Source of the DNA: Haloarchaeobius sp. HME9146
Lineage (GTDB): Archaea > Halobacteriota > Halobacteria > Halobacteriales > Natrialbaceae
Assembly (NCBI RefSeq): GCF_025399835.1
Contig: NZ_JAODVR010000001.1
Location: 868,001-932,000 of the forward strand
Length of the DNA: 64,000 nucleotides
Direction: 5' to 3'
Shown here: piece after piece, positions 1-7,790 of the stretch
How positions within the stretch are numbered: the stretch's first letter is position 1
Layout of the letters: the number at the start of each line of letters is the position of its first letter
Notes under the pieces: generated by a model
What the model was told of the DNA's origin: nothing
The model's input: only the letters and a program-made list of their open reading frames with translations
The model's database searches: none
Position numbers and translations under genes: made by a program

Positions 1-149
1 TTCCCCATTTGATGTAGGTGGAATGCCGCTTCGTAGATGTTTTCAAAGGGTTCAGAGCCACTTGGATTGGTAGACCGAGAAATTTGTTGCTTTTTTATTG
101 GGTCATCCAAGCTTCGGTACTTGTGGTAGACTTCTTTCCAATCAGTCAT
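1..149 (-). CDS. hypothetical protein, 5' part only (runs off the left edge)
   Basis: On the minus strand an ATG at 149 opens a frame that stays open to the window edge. It encodes about 49 residues beginning MTDWKEVYHKYR, with a balanced polar composition that looks like a real protein. A TATA-like TTTATTAA (174-181) sits 25-32 bases upstream, the spacing of a leaderless haloarchaeal promoter. The gene diverges from the virus-like structural operon on the plus strand. I do not recognise the family. The start is supported by the promoter spacing, but the gene is truncated here, so length and function are unknown. Confidence 0.55.
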   Translation of the reverse strand, partial: MTDWKEVYHKYRSLDDPIKKQQISRSTNPSGSEPFENIYEAAFHLHQMG

Positions 150-171
150 TCTATATATTGGCGTTAGGAGA

Positions 172-230
172 GCTTAATAAACGTATTGGCGCTAATATCT
201 TCGACAGCCAAAATAACTATAAATATTATC
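172..230. promoter_or_regulatory. divergent promoter region, left-edge gene and structural operon
   Basis: This AT-rich stretch contains a minus-strand TATA element (TTTATTAA, complement of 174-181) for the left-edge gene. It also contains a plus-strand TATA-like element (ctataaatatt, 217-227) that could start the operon beginning at 340, giving a leader of about 90 bases. The AT-rich base composition changes sharply to GC-rich at about 340. Confidence 0.4.
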
Positions 231-339
231 GGTCAGACGACTGGCCTCACAACACTCCACGAGAGTCGGTGATGTTCCGCGATTGTCGGGGGAAATCTTG
301 TCGGTTCCTTACGTACAGCGCCTCTCTATCCGTTTTTGC

Positions 340-639
340 ATGGCTTCGCTCAATGCAGCATTCGGCACGCTTGCCGATGACGACATGTGGGAGGACGCGG
401 TGGCGGCCCTGGCGGGCTACCTCGCGCCGACCGCGCTTCGCAACGTAATAGAACCGAAGACCGGTCTGGACCTGCCTGACGAGGCGTACGGCGCACTCGT
501 GATGGCGGGCGGGCAGTACAGCCCGATGTACGCCTCGAGCATCAGCCTCGGCGGCGGCATCTATGTCGCCGACAAGCTCACGGAACGCTTCGGCCTGCAG
601 CAGGCCGTCACCGGGATCGGGACGGGAGGTAACAACTGA
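340..639 (+). CDS. small protein, first gene of the virus-like structural operon
   Basis: A 99-residue protein starting MASLNAAFG. A TTG 57 bases upstream would extend it, but the extension is in low-GC leader sequence, so I chose the ATG. The protein is alanine- and glycine-rich with short hydrophobic stretches in the C-terminal half (around GALVMAGGQY and SISLGGGIYVADKL). Its stop overlaps the start of the next gene (TGATG at 636-640). Small virion proteins precede the capsid genes in SH1-like viruses, so a virion or assembly role is plausible. That is inference from position only; I recognise no family. Confidence 0.6.
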   Translation: MASLNAAFGTLADDDMWEDAVAALAGYLAPTALRNVIEPKTGLDLPDEAYGALVMAGGQYSPMYASSISLGGGIYVADKLTERFGLQQAVTGIGTGGNN

Positions 640-1118
640 TGGTGTCAGTCAGCCATCTTTCTGACTTCGTCACGCAGCAGACGAACGTCACGGGCACCAC
701 GACGCCCATCCTCGAAATCCAGCCGGAGAACGGGACGATGCTCCGGTTCCGCGACCGCGTCGGCCAGGGCAGTGAGAAGGGCATCCCGGTCGTGATGAAG
801 CTCAAGGACGCCGGCGGCAACGAGCTGCCGACGGACACGGAGGTCATCTTCCGGGTGCTCCGACCGACCGACGACGAGCCGGTTCCTGTCTCGCAGAAGG
901 AGGACAACATCGCGGCCTGGAACGGCCTTAGCACGAAGGAGCAGCGTAACGAGGAGAACATCGACCAGACGAAGATGAACCTCAAGGGCGACCGGGTGAA
1001 CGTCCGCGACAAGGACGTTCTGCGGGTCGAGGCCAACTCGTCGACGGCCATCGACTGGGGGAACTCGGAGTTCTACTTCGGTCGTGAAGCGGTCGAGGAA
1101 CTCCCGTACGAGGGGTGA
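639..1118 (+). CDS. putative small major capsid protein (VP7-like position)
   Basis: A 159-residue protein. The middle (residues about 24-90) alternates short beta strands with acidic turns (TPILEIQPENGTMLRF, VIFRVLRP), as expected for a compact beta-barrel. It is followed immediately by a second, larger beta-rich protein whose start overlaps by 4 bases. SH1, PH1 and HHIV-2 encode two adjacent single-beta-barrel capsid proteins (VP7, about 185 residues, then VP4, about 232). The match here is by order, size and predicted fold, not by an alignment. Other virion roles are possible. Confidence 0.5.
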   Translation: MVSVSHLSDFVTQQTNVTGTTTPILEIQPENGTMLRFRDRVGQGSEKGIPVVMKLKDAGGNELPTDTEVIFRVLRPTDDEPVPVSQKEDNIAAWNGLSTKEQRNEENIDQTKMNLKGDRVNVRDKDVLRVEANSSTAIDWGNSEFYFGREAVEELPYEG

Positions 1119-1858
1119 AACGGATGGTGAACAAGAAGAAGGTGCTCAACGACCTTCGGAACGCCTCGGCGACCCAGCAGCGACTGAAGCGCCAGGACTT
1201 CGACCTGACGAACGGGACGAGTGGCGTCGAGACGAAGATCGCCTCCTACGAGGCAGAGTCGCCCATCGTGCTCCGCGAGGATGCGATGCGGCTGATGTTC
1301 GTCACCGTCGAGCAGTTCAGCCACACCGGCAGCGGGTCGGAGACGTTCAACCTGGCGAACGACATCATCTCGACCTCGAACACGACCGACATCGTACTGT
1401 TCGATGACGGGAACCGGGTTCAACCGAGTTCGGTCGACTACGCGGCCAACACGTTCGACTACTACGACGAGGCAGCGGCGACCCTGCACGTCGCGTACGT
1501 GCCAGCGGACGCCTCAAAAATCCGCATCGAGAAGTCGAGCCCGAAGTCACAGGGCCGGGTCACCCAGACGGTGTTCACGGACGTGTCGAAGGCGCTGCAC
1601 GAGACGAACCAGAACAAGCAGCCGCCGTCGATGAACTTCCAGAACATCCAGGCGAACCCGTTCAAGCCGGTGGTTCCGCGGAAGTGGACGCTCGATGTCT
1701 ACGCGGATGGACCGGTCGCGTTCGAGTGGGACGACTCCGACACGGGCAACCCGCAGGGGGTGACGGCGAGCAACGCAGTGATGTCGCTGCCGGTGAACCG
1801 GGCAAAGAGTGACATCGAGAACCTCTCGGCGGCCGTGAAGGCCGACATCATCGAGTAG
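1115..1858 (+). CDS. putative large major capsid protein (VP4-like position)
   Basis: A 247-residue protein starting with a basic, coiled N-terminus (MVNKKKVLNDLRNASATQQR) and continuing with a beta-rich body from about residue 45 (MRLMFVTVEQFS, TDIVLFDDGNRVQPSSV, TLHVAYVPAD). The start overlaps the stop of the preceding gene by 4 bases, so translation is probably coupled. Size and position fit the second single-beta-barrel capsid protein of SH1-type viruses. The basic N-terminal arm could contact the membrane or a neighbouring capsomer (inference). The family assignment needs a structure or profile search. Confidence 0.5.
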   Translation: MKRMVNKKKVLNDLRNASATQQRLKRQDFDLTNGTSGVETKIASYEAESPIVLREDAMRLMFVTVEQFSHTGSGSETFNLANDIISTSNTTDIVLFDDGNRVQPSSVDYAANTFDYYDEAAATLHVAYVPADASKIRIEKSSPKSQGRVTQTVFTDVSKALHETNQNKQPPSMNFQNIQANPFKPVVPRKWTLDVYADGPVAFEWDDSDTGNPQGVTASNAVMSLPVNRAKSDIENLSAAVKADIIE

Positions 1859-1865
1859 ATGCATC

Positions 1866-2096
1866 ATGAACGACGTTCCCCTTATCGAGACGCAGGGGAG
1901 CACTCGCAGTAGCGGCGCAACCGCGACGGTCACCGACTCCATCTCGGCTTCGACGCCGGGCGAACCGCACATTTCTTGGACCCGTTCAGACGGGTCGACG
2001 GTGGTTCTCGGAGCCGATGACCTGATGGTTTACATCTCGCTGCTGCAGACGCTTCTCTTGCTGTACGTGACGTATCGAGAGGTGGTGGGCGAATGA
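1866..2096 (+). CDS. small membrane protein of the structural operon
   Basis: A 76-residue protein with a polar serine/threonine-rich N-terminal half and one C-terminal hydrophobic helix (about residues 51-70, LMVYISLLQTLLLLYVTY), then a short charged tail. This is the layout of a single-pass membrane protein with an exposed N-terminus. SH1-like viruses have an inner membrane and encode several such small proteins directly after the capsid genes (VP13 position). It overlaps the next gene by 4 bases (ATGA at 2093-2096). Confidence 0.6.
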   Translation: MNDVPLIETQGSTRSSGATATVTDSISASTPGEPHISWTRSDGSTVVLGADDLMVYISLLQTLLLLYVTYREVVGE

Positions 2097-2464
2097 GTGG
2101 CGGTCAAGTCGCCTTCTCGTTTCCCCTGAATGTGCCGCAGGGAGAGGCACACCACTACAAACAACAGATTCCGGAAGATGCGACCATCGAGAAGACGGTC
2201 GTGTTCTTCCCGGTGGGAACGCGCACGGATCTTCAGGTGCAGCTCACCGTCGACGGTGACAACATCATGGAGACGGAGGAGGCTACGGGTAGCGACTCCT
2301 TCGGCGACTACATCGTCGGGTCCGGCACGACCTACCCGTTCGAGCTGTCGGTGCAGGTGTTCGAGGGCCAGAACCTCGGCGTGAAGGCCGAGAACGTGAG
2401 CACCAGCAGCGACCTCGACGGATTCGTGTCGTTCACCCTCAACTACGGCGGGGGTGGTGTCTAA
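2093..2464 (+). CDS. beta-rich virion-like protein, function unknown
   Basis: A 123-residue acidic protein whose sequence alternates hydrophobic and polar residues (KTVVFFPVGTRTDLQVQLTV, YPFELSVQVFEG, GFVSFTLNYGGGGV) and ends in a glycine run, suggesting a small beta-sandwich. It has no signal peptide or membrane helix. It overlaps its neighbours by 4 and 1 bases, so it is translated as part of the structural operon. I do not recognise the family. A capsid-associated or spike-associated role would fit the context. Confidence 0.6.
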   Translation: MSGGQVAFSFPLNVPQGEAHHYKQQIPEDATIEKTVVFFPVGTRTDLQVQLTVDGDNIMETEEATGSDSFGDYIVGSGTTYPFELSVQVFEGQNLGVKAENVSTSSDLDGFVSFTLNYGGGGV

Positions 2465-3303
2465 TGGGTAACGAGCAGCAGTACGCGACGAACGAACTGG
2501 ACGCGCTCACCGACGCCTTGTCTTCACAGGCGACCGACGAGATGCGGGTCACGTCGCCTGGAACCCTGACGACGGACATCACCGACCGGACGGGTCGGAA
2601 CCTCGGGAAACTCCGGCTCATGGACTCCGGAGAGGTGCTCATCGACCCGGCGACCGAAGGCACGCTGCAGGCGATTGCAGCCGCCCTCTCATCGAACGCG
2701 ACCGACAGCCTCCTCGTCGACAGCAACGCGGCGCTCGACGTGAGTGCCGCACAGGTCGACGTGGATCTGGCGGCGCAGACGCTCGGGAGCATCGATGTGG
2801 ACCTAGCCGCGCAGACGCTGGCCGAGGTCGCCGTCGACTTGTCCGCACAGACAGGAGGTCCCCTCGACGTGAGCGCGGCGGAAATCGACGTAGACCTGAA
2901 CTCCCAGACGGGCGGCCCACTTGACGTGAGCGCGGCCGAGGTCGACGTAGACCTGGCTTCGCAGACGAGTGGCCCGATCGATGTGAGCGGCGCGACCGTC
3001 GAGACGGCGGAGACGGCTCTGCCGGGGTTGTTGCACGGGCAGGACTCGACGAGCGCGGCAGACACGCCGGTCGCCCTCAACGGCGGCACGTCGGCGGCTG
3101 TGCCCGCTGGCGCTACCCTGCGAGTGAAGGCACTCAGTGGCAACGGTGGGTCGGTCTTCGTCGGCGGTGCTGGCGTGACGACCGGCGACGGATATGAGCT
3201 GGCCAGCGGCGAATCGACCACGCTCGGCGTCGACGACGTATCGACCGTCTACATCGTGGACGGCACGGGCGGCCTCGGTGTGTCATGGGTGGTCGAACAG
3301 TGA
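2464..3303 (+). CDS. fibre-like repeat protein (VP2-like position)
   Basis: A 279-residue protein with a central array (about residues 93-178) of imperfect repeats of the type DVDLAAQTxGxIDVS, alternating lengths of about 12 and 18 residues. Such alternating Val/Ile-Asp repeats are typical of beta-spiral or trimeric fibre shafts. A C-terminal domain (from about residue 195) with many glycines could be the head. In SH1 the structural protein VP2 is also repeat-rich and lies downstream of the capsid genes; at 279 residues this protein is much shorter. Role as fibre or spike is inference. Confidence 0.55.
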   Translation: MGNEQQYATNELDALTDALSSQATDEMRVTSPGTLTTDITDRTGRNLGKLRLMDSGEVLIDPATEGTLQAIAAALSSNATDSLLVDSNAALDVSAAQVDVDLAAQTLGSIDVDLAAQTLAEVAVDLSAQTGGPLDVSAAEIDVDLNSQTGGPLDVSAAEVDVDLASQTSGPIDVSGATVETAETALPGLLHGQDSTSAADTPVALNGGTSAAVPAGATLRVKALSGNGGSVFVGGAGVTTGDGYELASGESTTLGVDDVSTVYIVDGTGGLGVSWVVEQ

Positions 3304-3311
3304 GACAGAAC

Positions 3312-3386
3312 ATGAACGGAGAGACGCTCGGAGGCTGCATTGCCTCCCACGACGGACGCAGAGACCTGGCCGGAGGTGGTGGATAG
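3312..3386 (+). CDS. possible 24-residue micro-ORF
   Basis: An ATG nine bases after the preceding stop opens a 24-codon frame (MNGETLGGCIASHDGRRDLA...). Its stop TAG (3384-3386) shares its last base with the GTG start of the next gene, the same coupling used throughout this operon. It has no recognisable domain. It may be a real small protein, or simply a translational relay across an otherwise 82-base gap. Confidence 0.3.
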   Translation: MNGETLGGCIASHDGRRDLAGGGG

Positions 3387-3982
3387 TGGTTATCGCTGCA
3401 CCTGGTAGTGTCGCGGAACTACCGACGGTCGAGAAAGACACCGAGGCCCAGCCACACTCGGGACCGCCCGACGACCTGAACCAGGGTCGGCGGCGGCCGA
3501 CTCGGAGCGCTGGCGTCGAGCCGACGGTCGAGAAATCGAAGGGTCGTCACAAGAAGGAGAAACAGAAGAAGGAGCCGAACCCGGTCCAGAGCAGCGAGGA
3601 CCGTGAGGTGCATCACGCGGTCGGCTCGGCAAACGTCACGACCAGCCTCGACCGTGACTCTGGTCGGGCAGAAACGACGCTCACCGGGCCGGGTTCGGGG
3701 AACGCGACCTCAGGCGCAAGCCAGGAGGACGACGTGACCGTCGCGAGAAACGCCCCGACAGACTCACACGCAGACGTCGAACGTACTGAGCAGGCAGTCG
3801 AGAACCAGACTGATGGGGCAGCCTACGGCGACCCTGACACGGTCGAAGACATCGGCAGCGGTGACGCTGTGACCGACACGACTCCCAGCGGCACGTCTGA
3901 GGGCGGGCTCTCGACTGCTGTCCTGGTGGTCGCTGCACTCGCACTGGTCGGACTCACCGTGGCCAACGGAGGTGGTCGGTGA
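3386..3982 (+). CDS. C-terminally anchored, charged virion-like protein
   Basis: A 198-residue protein from the GTG at 3386. Most of it is disordered, very polar sequence with lysine/arginine clusters (KGRHKKEKQKKEPN, about residues 52-65) followed by an acidic, threonine-rich stretch. The C-terminus is one hydrophobic helix (about 174-193, LSTAVLVVAALALVGLTVAN). A long soluble arm with a C-terminal anchor fits a virion membrane protein. A longer frame starting at 3194 overlaps the previous gene deeply and is less likely. It overlaps the next gene by 4 bases. Confidence 0.6.
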   Translation: MVIAAPGSVAELPTVEKDTEAQPHSGPPDDLNQGRRRPTRSAGVEPTVEKSKGRHKKEKQKKEPNPVQSSEDREVHHAVGSANVTTSLDRDSGRAETTLTGPGSGNATSGASQEDDVTVARNAPTDSHADVERTEQAVENQTDGAAYGDPDTVEDIGSGDAVTDTTPSGTSEGGLSTAVLVVAALALVGLTVANGGGR

Positions 3983-4485
3983 TGGGCGGCATGTTCGACG
4001 GGATCGCTGGCTTCGCCGACAACCTCGCGGGCTCGACCGACGAAGCGGTCGGGCGTGCGACTGACGCCGCCATGCGGGGTGACTGGGGCGGTGTGGGAGA
4101 CAATCTCGCCGGCGACGTGGACGACGCAGTTGGTCGCGCCATCGACGCCGCGCAAGATGGTGATTGGGCCACTGCCGGGGACAACCTCGGCGGTGGCTTC
4201 GACGAGTGGTGGGCGACCAACGACATCACCGACGGGTTCACCGACACGGTGTGGTCGGGCCACGATGGCGACACCATCGACCTGTTCGGGCCGACCGCGT
4301 GGGGCGAGCAGGGCAGTGTCGTCGACTACGCGACCGACACCGAAGGCGAGCAGATGACCCCGACCGAGCGCATCGTGCAGGGTGGACTCGACGACTACTG
4401 GTGGGTCTTGGTGGCTGTCGTCGTGCTCATCATGCTGGCACCGTATGCAGATCTCGCCAACACCGCGGCAGGTGGTGGGTCGTGA
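3979..4485 (+). CDS. membrane protein with 27-residue repeats (VP10-like position)
   Basis: A 168-residue protein; the start is GTG 3979 (overlapping the upstream stop) or ATG 3982. The N-terminal half contains two nearly identical 27-residue repeats beginning DNLAGSTDEAVGRATDAA and DNLAGDVDDAVGRAIDAA, and a third partial one, predicted as amphipathic helices. The C-terminus is one strongly hydrophobic helix (about residues 136-153, YWWVLVAVVVLIMLAPYA). The layout suggests a virion membrane protein with a helical repeat domain outside or inside the membrane. Function unknown. Confidence 0.6.
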   Translation: MMGGMFDGIAGFADNLAGSTDEAVGRATDAAMRGDWGGVGDNLAGDVDDAVGRAIDAAQDGDWATAGDNLGGGFDEWWATNDITDGFTDTVWSGHDGDTIDLFGPTAWGEQGSVVDYATDTEGEQMTPTERIVQGGLDDYWWVLVAVVVLIMLAPYADLANTAAGGGS

Positions 4486-4712
4486 ACGACCCACTGCTCA
4501 CGTTCGCGGTTTCGGCGTCGGCCATCACCGCGGGCTCGACGGCAATCTACTGCGGGAAGGTCGCGCGGGACGTGGCGAACACGATCCAGAAGAACGAGCG
4601 GCGCAGTCGGCTGAACAGGCGGCTGCTGTCGGTGTTCGCGAAGGCCCACGAGACGGTTGACACCGACCTGATTCAGGCACTGGATGCGCAGGAAACGGAG
4701 GGCGGTAACTGA
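4482..4712 (+). CDS. small membrane protein of the structural operon
   Basis: A 76-residue protein from a GTG that overlaps the preceding stop (GTGA). It has a hydrophobic N-terminal segment (about residues 4-23, PLLTFAVSASAITAGSTAIY) followed by a basic amphipathic helix (KNERRSRLNRRLL) and an acidic tail. It ends in TGATG, sharing a base with the next gene. It is probably a single-pass virion or assembly protein; no family is recognised. Confidence 0.6.
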   Translation: MNDPLLTFAVSASAITAGSTAIYCGKVARDVANTIQKNERRSRLNRRLLSVFAKAHETVDTDLIQALDAQETEGGN

Positions 4713-4948
4713 TGTGGGGCCTTGAGGTCGCGCAGTCAGCGATGCCGACGGCTTCCGTGGTCGTGCTCGCGTTCCTCGCAGGAGCAGCGTGTCCGGCGTA
4801 CTACGCACAGGAACGCCTGCGTGGGTTCGGGCGGACGATACTCTCGCGGCTTCCGTACGCGCCGCCACCGGGAATGGATGCGGAGCAGGCGATGCAGCAG
4901 GCCGTAGAGGCTGCAGAGACTGGAACGGAGGGCACTCAGGATGAGTAA
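4712..4948 (+). CDS. small membrane protein of the structural operon
   Basis: A 78-residue protein with a hydrophobic helix near the N-terminus (about residues 10-30, AMPTASVVVLAFLAGAACPA), then a basic segment and a glutamate/glutamine-rich C-terminal helix (MDAEQAMQQAVEAAE). It is coupled to both neighbours (TGATG upstream, 8-base overlap downstream). This is the fourth one-helix protein in the operon, consistent with a membrane-containing virion. Specific role unknown. Confidence 0.6.
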   Translation: MWGLEVAQSAMPTASVVVLAFLAGAACPAYYAQERLRGFGRTILSRLPYAPPPGMDAEQAMQQAVEAAETGTEGTQDE

Positions 4949-5765
4949 CTACGACCACATTCAGACGGAAGACGAGAACGGGAACACCCGGCATACGTCG
5001 ACTTCGGAGCCGAGTTTCAAGGCGGTGAGTCTCGGCGGCGGTCCTCCGGTGACGGAAGTGCTCGGGGTCGAGCCGCCAGACGGGAAGATCTACGCGGATG
5101 ACGGCAACACCTACAGCGACCCGTCGGCTGCTGAGTCGGCAGCGTCGGAGTACCTCGTCTTCGGAGCTGGGTCGTTCGACACGCTCCAGGTCAACACTGC
5201 GGACCTGTCGGTCTGGGGCATGGGGAACGCGACCGTCATCGATCCGGGCTTCGGCTACGGAATCGACGTAGATGCCGCTGGCGTGTCTATCCGCAATCTC
5301 AGAATCGACTCCCCGTCGAGTGCAGTCGACCTGTCCGGAGGGGACCTGACTCTGGAGAACCTCAACATCACCAGCGGCCAGCAGGGCGTTTGGTCCACCG
5401 GGTCGGTGACGGTCCGGCACTGCGTGTTCGAGGCGACGGGATACTACGGGTTGAACCTGCGAGGCCCCGACAACCTCGTCGAGTGGTGCCGGTTCCGCGA
5501 TGGAATCACCCAGGGAGCCGTTCGGACGACGGACAACGACAACATCGTCGCGAACTGTAGAATCGACGGCCCCGGTGAAGACGCATTGCTGATGAGTGGG
5601 AACAACGACATCATCCAGGGGAACCGAATCAGCAACGCTGGCTGGGACGGCATCGACGTGCAGGGAAGCGACCAGATAGTGGCACTGAACCGTGTGTCCG
5701 GGTCAGGAGCCTCGAACATCAACAGCGGCACGAACACGACCCTGTCTGGGAACCTGACCGGGTAG
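4941..5765 (+). CDS. right-handed beta-helix protein (putative spike)
   Basis: A 274-residue protein. From about residue 60 it shows pectate-lyase-like periodicity: turns of 21-25 residues ending in N-rich ladders (GVSIRNLRID, DLTLENLNIT, SVTVRHCVFEA, DNLVEWCRFRD, DNIVANCRID, NDIIQGNRIS, DQIVALNRVSG). This is a NosD/pectin-lyase-type parallel beta-helix. No catalytic site is evident and there is no signal peptide. As last gene of the structural operon, where SH1-type viruses encode spike proteins, a receptor-binding or host-surface-degrading spike is likely (inference). The beta-helix call itself is firm. Confidence 0.7.
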   Translation: MSNYDHIQTEDENGNTRHTSTSEPSFKAVSLGGGPPVTEVLGVEPPDGKIYADDGNTYSDPSAAESAASEYLVFGAGSFDTLQVNTADLSVWGMGNATVIDPGFGYGIDVDAAGVSIRNLRIDSPSSAVDLSGGDLTLENLNITSGQQGVWSTGSVTVRHCVFEATGYYGLNLRGPDNLVEWCRFRDGITQGAVRTTDNDNIVANCRIDGPGEDALLMSGNNDIIQGNRISNAGWDGIDVQGSDQIVALNRVSGSGASNINSGTNTTLSGNLTG

Positions 5766-5873
5766 AGCGCCGCCTCTCCTATTTCGTGTTTGTGTACGAG
5801 TCTGAATTAGTCTCTCGAAAACCCATTCTACCGGTATCTTAATATGATACTTACTCAACTATTCGAATCCACC

Positions 5874-6341
5874 ATGCGTGAAACACTTGCCCGCGGGAAC
5901 TGGGACGAAGGATACACCGTTCTCACGGTTACAGATGAGCCTGAGGATGCGCCTGTTGAGGGATATGAATCTAAGAAACTGATGTACGGGTTCAAATCAC
6001 TTAATGAAAACCGGAAAGACTCTCCATGCGTCGAATTCACATCGATGGAACTCCGTGAACTCATCCGTCAGACCCGATTGAATCTCGGTACTGGTGTTTT
6101 CTCCGAGCCCGACTTTGAGAAGATCCAAAACTGGTATGACACTAACGGTGAGGGTGTGGTTGCAGAAATTGGACGAGAGGATGGGTACAGGAAGCAGTTT
6201 AAAATCAGTGAAAACGACGACAATGGAAAACCGTATTTCAAAATTCAGCGGTTTTCCGAAAACGGAGGAAACCTTCAGACACTTCCTACAATGGGTCGCC
6301 AAGAATTCGAACAAATCTTCTCTGGAGTCGCGATTCTGTAG
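5874..6341 (+). CDS. hypothetical protein in AT-richer cargo
   Basis: A 155-residue polar protein. I chose the ATG at 5874 because a TATA-like cttaatat (5838-5845) lies about 30 bases upstream, giving a nearly leaderless transcript; the ATG at 5844 would lie inside the promoter. The sequence is mixed alpha/beta with many charged residues and no membrane helix. Base composition is clearly lower in GC than the structural operon, marking a change of origin. A T-run (6369-6374) after the stop could terminate transcription. No family recognised. Confidence 0.6.
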   Translation: MRETLARGNWDEGYTVLTVTDEPEDAPVEGYESKKLMYGFKSLNENRKDSPCVEFTSMELRELIRQTRLNLGTGVFSEPDFEKIQNWYDTNGEGVVAEIGREDGYRKQFKISENDDNGKPYFKIQRFSENGGNLQTLPTMGRQEFEQIFSGVAIL

Positions 6342-6493
6342 CTGACTTCGCCGGCGGTCAATTTCACGTTTTTTCACAAGCGTGCAACCGACTCGACCCC
6401 ACTGAGCCGAATCGCCTGAAATCCGGCGTCTCACAGAACCCCCTACCCAGCGTCGGAACACTCTAGGTTCACGAAACTCAAGAGAAGCACGCA

Positions 6494-7099
6494 ATGCGGT
6501 GTGAGAGAAACAAGGATGGGTCGTTCAACGTCTGGATGACCCGCGACGAGTATCACGAGTTGCCCCGAGCCGCAGATACCTTCCAGCGAGAGATTGCCAT
6601 CCGACTGATGGGCGATTGTGGGCTCCGCGTCGCTGAGGTACTCGATGTCAAGCCCGTGCACATCTCCAGGAAGGCCGACGGGAAGCACTACGATCTCGAA
6701 GTCGTGAGCGGCAAGGACACCACCGGAGAGTACGCGGGCGGGAAGCATCGCGAGACGTGGCTCCCACGCGAGCTTGAGGCGCTGGTGAATCGCTACTGCC
6801 AGCAGCACAACGTCGACGAGAACGAGCCGCTCATCGACCGCGGGAAGCGCACGGTCCAGTACTGGGTCGAGCAGGCCGCAGAGGTCGCGGCCAAGGAGAC
6901 GGGCGACGAGGACTATCTGCGTATCTCGACGCACGACTTGCGGCGCTGCTGGGCGAACCATCTCCTGGTCGAGGAGAACGTGAGTCCGCGAATCGTGATG
7001 GCGCTCGGTGGATGGAGTAGTTACGATGCGATTGAGCCGTATCTGGCAGCGCCGACGGAGGAGAACATCATAGATTGCATGACTCAAGTTGGACTGTAG
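6494..7099 (+). CDS. tyrosine recombinase, catalytic domain only
   Basis: A 201-residue integrase/recombinase of the XerC/D-lambda Int class. The catalytic set is visible: Arg45 in GLRVAEV, His147-x-x-Arg150 in STHDLRRCW, Trp in GGWSS, and the nucleophile Tyr183 in IEPYLAAP (Tyr177 is the alternative). The usual N-terminal SAM-like arm/core-binding domain is missing, so it is about half the length of a normal integrase. Such short forms occur in haloarchaeal viruses and plasmids, where they may act in resolution or inversion. A full-length integrase lies at 12160, so this one is probably not the only recombinase of the element. Confidence 0.85.
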   Translation: MRCERNKDGSFNVWMTRDEYHELPRAADTFQREIAIRLMGDCGLRVAEVLDVKPVHISRKADGKHYDLEVVSGKDTTGEYAGGKHRETWLPRELEALVNRYCQQHNVDENEPLIDRGKRTVQYWVEQAAEVAAKETGDEDYLRISTHDLRRCWANHLLVEENVSPRIVMALGGWSSYDAIEPYLAAPTEENIIDCMTQVGL

Positions 7100-7108
7100 C
7101 TTGAGAAA

Positions 7109-7780
7109 TTAATCTGAATCTTTGCCTTCTGTTCTGCTCTTGTATGAGAGTACTGCTGCGGCTTCTTCGGGAGGAATTTGTTCTACTGTTTCTCCATCTT
7201 CCACTACAGATACCGTGACCTCACGTTCAATCATTTTTTCAAATAGTGTGTCTCTTTCTCCAACAATATGCAGGAAGGAAGATTCGACTGCCTTTATCTC
7301 TCCCGTCTGGATTACCCTGTCAATTAGCTCTTCAGGGGTGATGGATTCAGACTCTTTTTTGATCTCGACGGAAACCTCTGGTATTCTCCCTTCAAGCAGT
7401 TCTCCGTACTCGATGGCTCCCCTGAGTAATTCCTCGAACCTCTGGTGTGGTTCAATCTCATTTCCATTGACGTGGCCTGCCTCTGAATTTGAATGGTATA
7501 TCAGAGACAGCGCCTCAAGCAGTATATGTGGACCTTCGTCAAATATCTCTTCGAATACCAGTTTTCGGTCTTTATACGGGAGCGTGTTATTGAGGTAGCT
7601 GAGGTCAACGAACGCTTGGAAGATTCGTTTTCTAATCCGATATCTCGCATCACGCCGAATACCCGCCCTTTCTTTTTGACTAGGATGATTCCTCTTCGCT
7701 ACTTCCTCTAACACCTCGTAATCGTCGGAAGTCAATATTCCATTGAACCTTCTGGCTGAACCGTTACTTTTATCTGCCAT
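7109..7780 (-). CDS. hypothetical helical protein, possibly autoregulated
   Basis: A 223-residue protein from the ATG at 7780 (MADKSNGSARRFNG). A longer frame starts at 7810, but that start would lie at or before the expected transcription start, given the TATA element aaatata on the minus strand around 7816-7824. The N-terminal third is basic (KRNHPSQKERAGIRRDARYRIRK), possibly nucleic-acid binding. The rest is acidic and helical. A perfect 12-bp palindrome sits between TATA and ATG, where a repressor would act. No recognised family; it is low in GC like the neighbouring cargo genes. Confidence 0.6.
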   Translation of the reverse strand: MADKSNGSARRFNGILTSDDYEVLEEVAKRNHPSQKERAGIRRDARYRIRKRIFQAFVDLSYLNNTLPYKDRKLVFEEIFDEGPHILLEALSLIYHSNSEAGHVNGNEIEPHQRFEELLRGAIEYGELLEGRIPEVSVEIKKESESITPEELIDRVIQTGEIKAVESSFLHIVGERDTLFEKMIEREVTVSVVEDGETVEQIPPEEAAAVLSYKSRTEGKDSD

Positions 7781-7790
7781 CGTTGTTGCT

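Noticed and set aside
98-448. Plus-strand frame of 116 codons at the left end
   Set aside because: It crosses the divergent promoter and changes character inside the gene at 340; the minus-strand frame from 149 and the ATG at 340 explain the region better.
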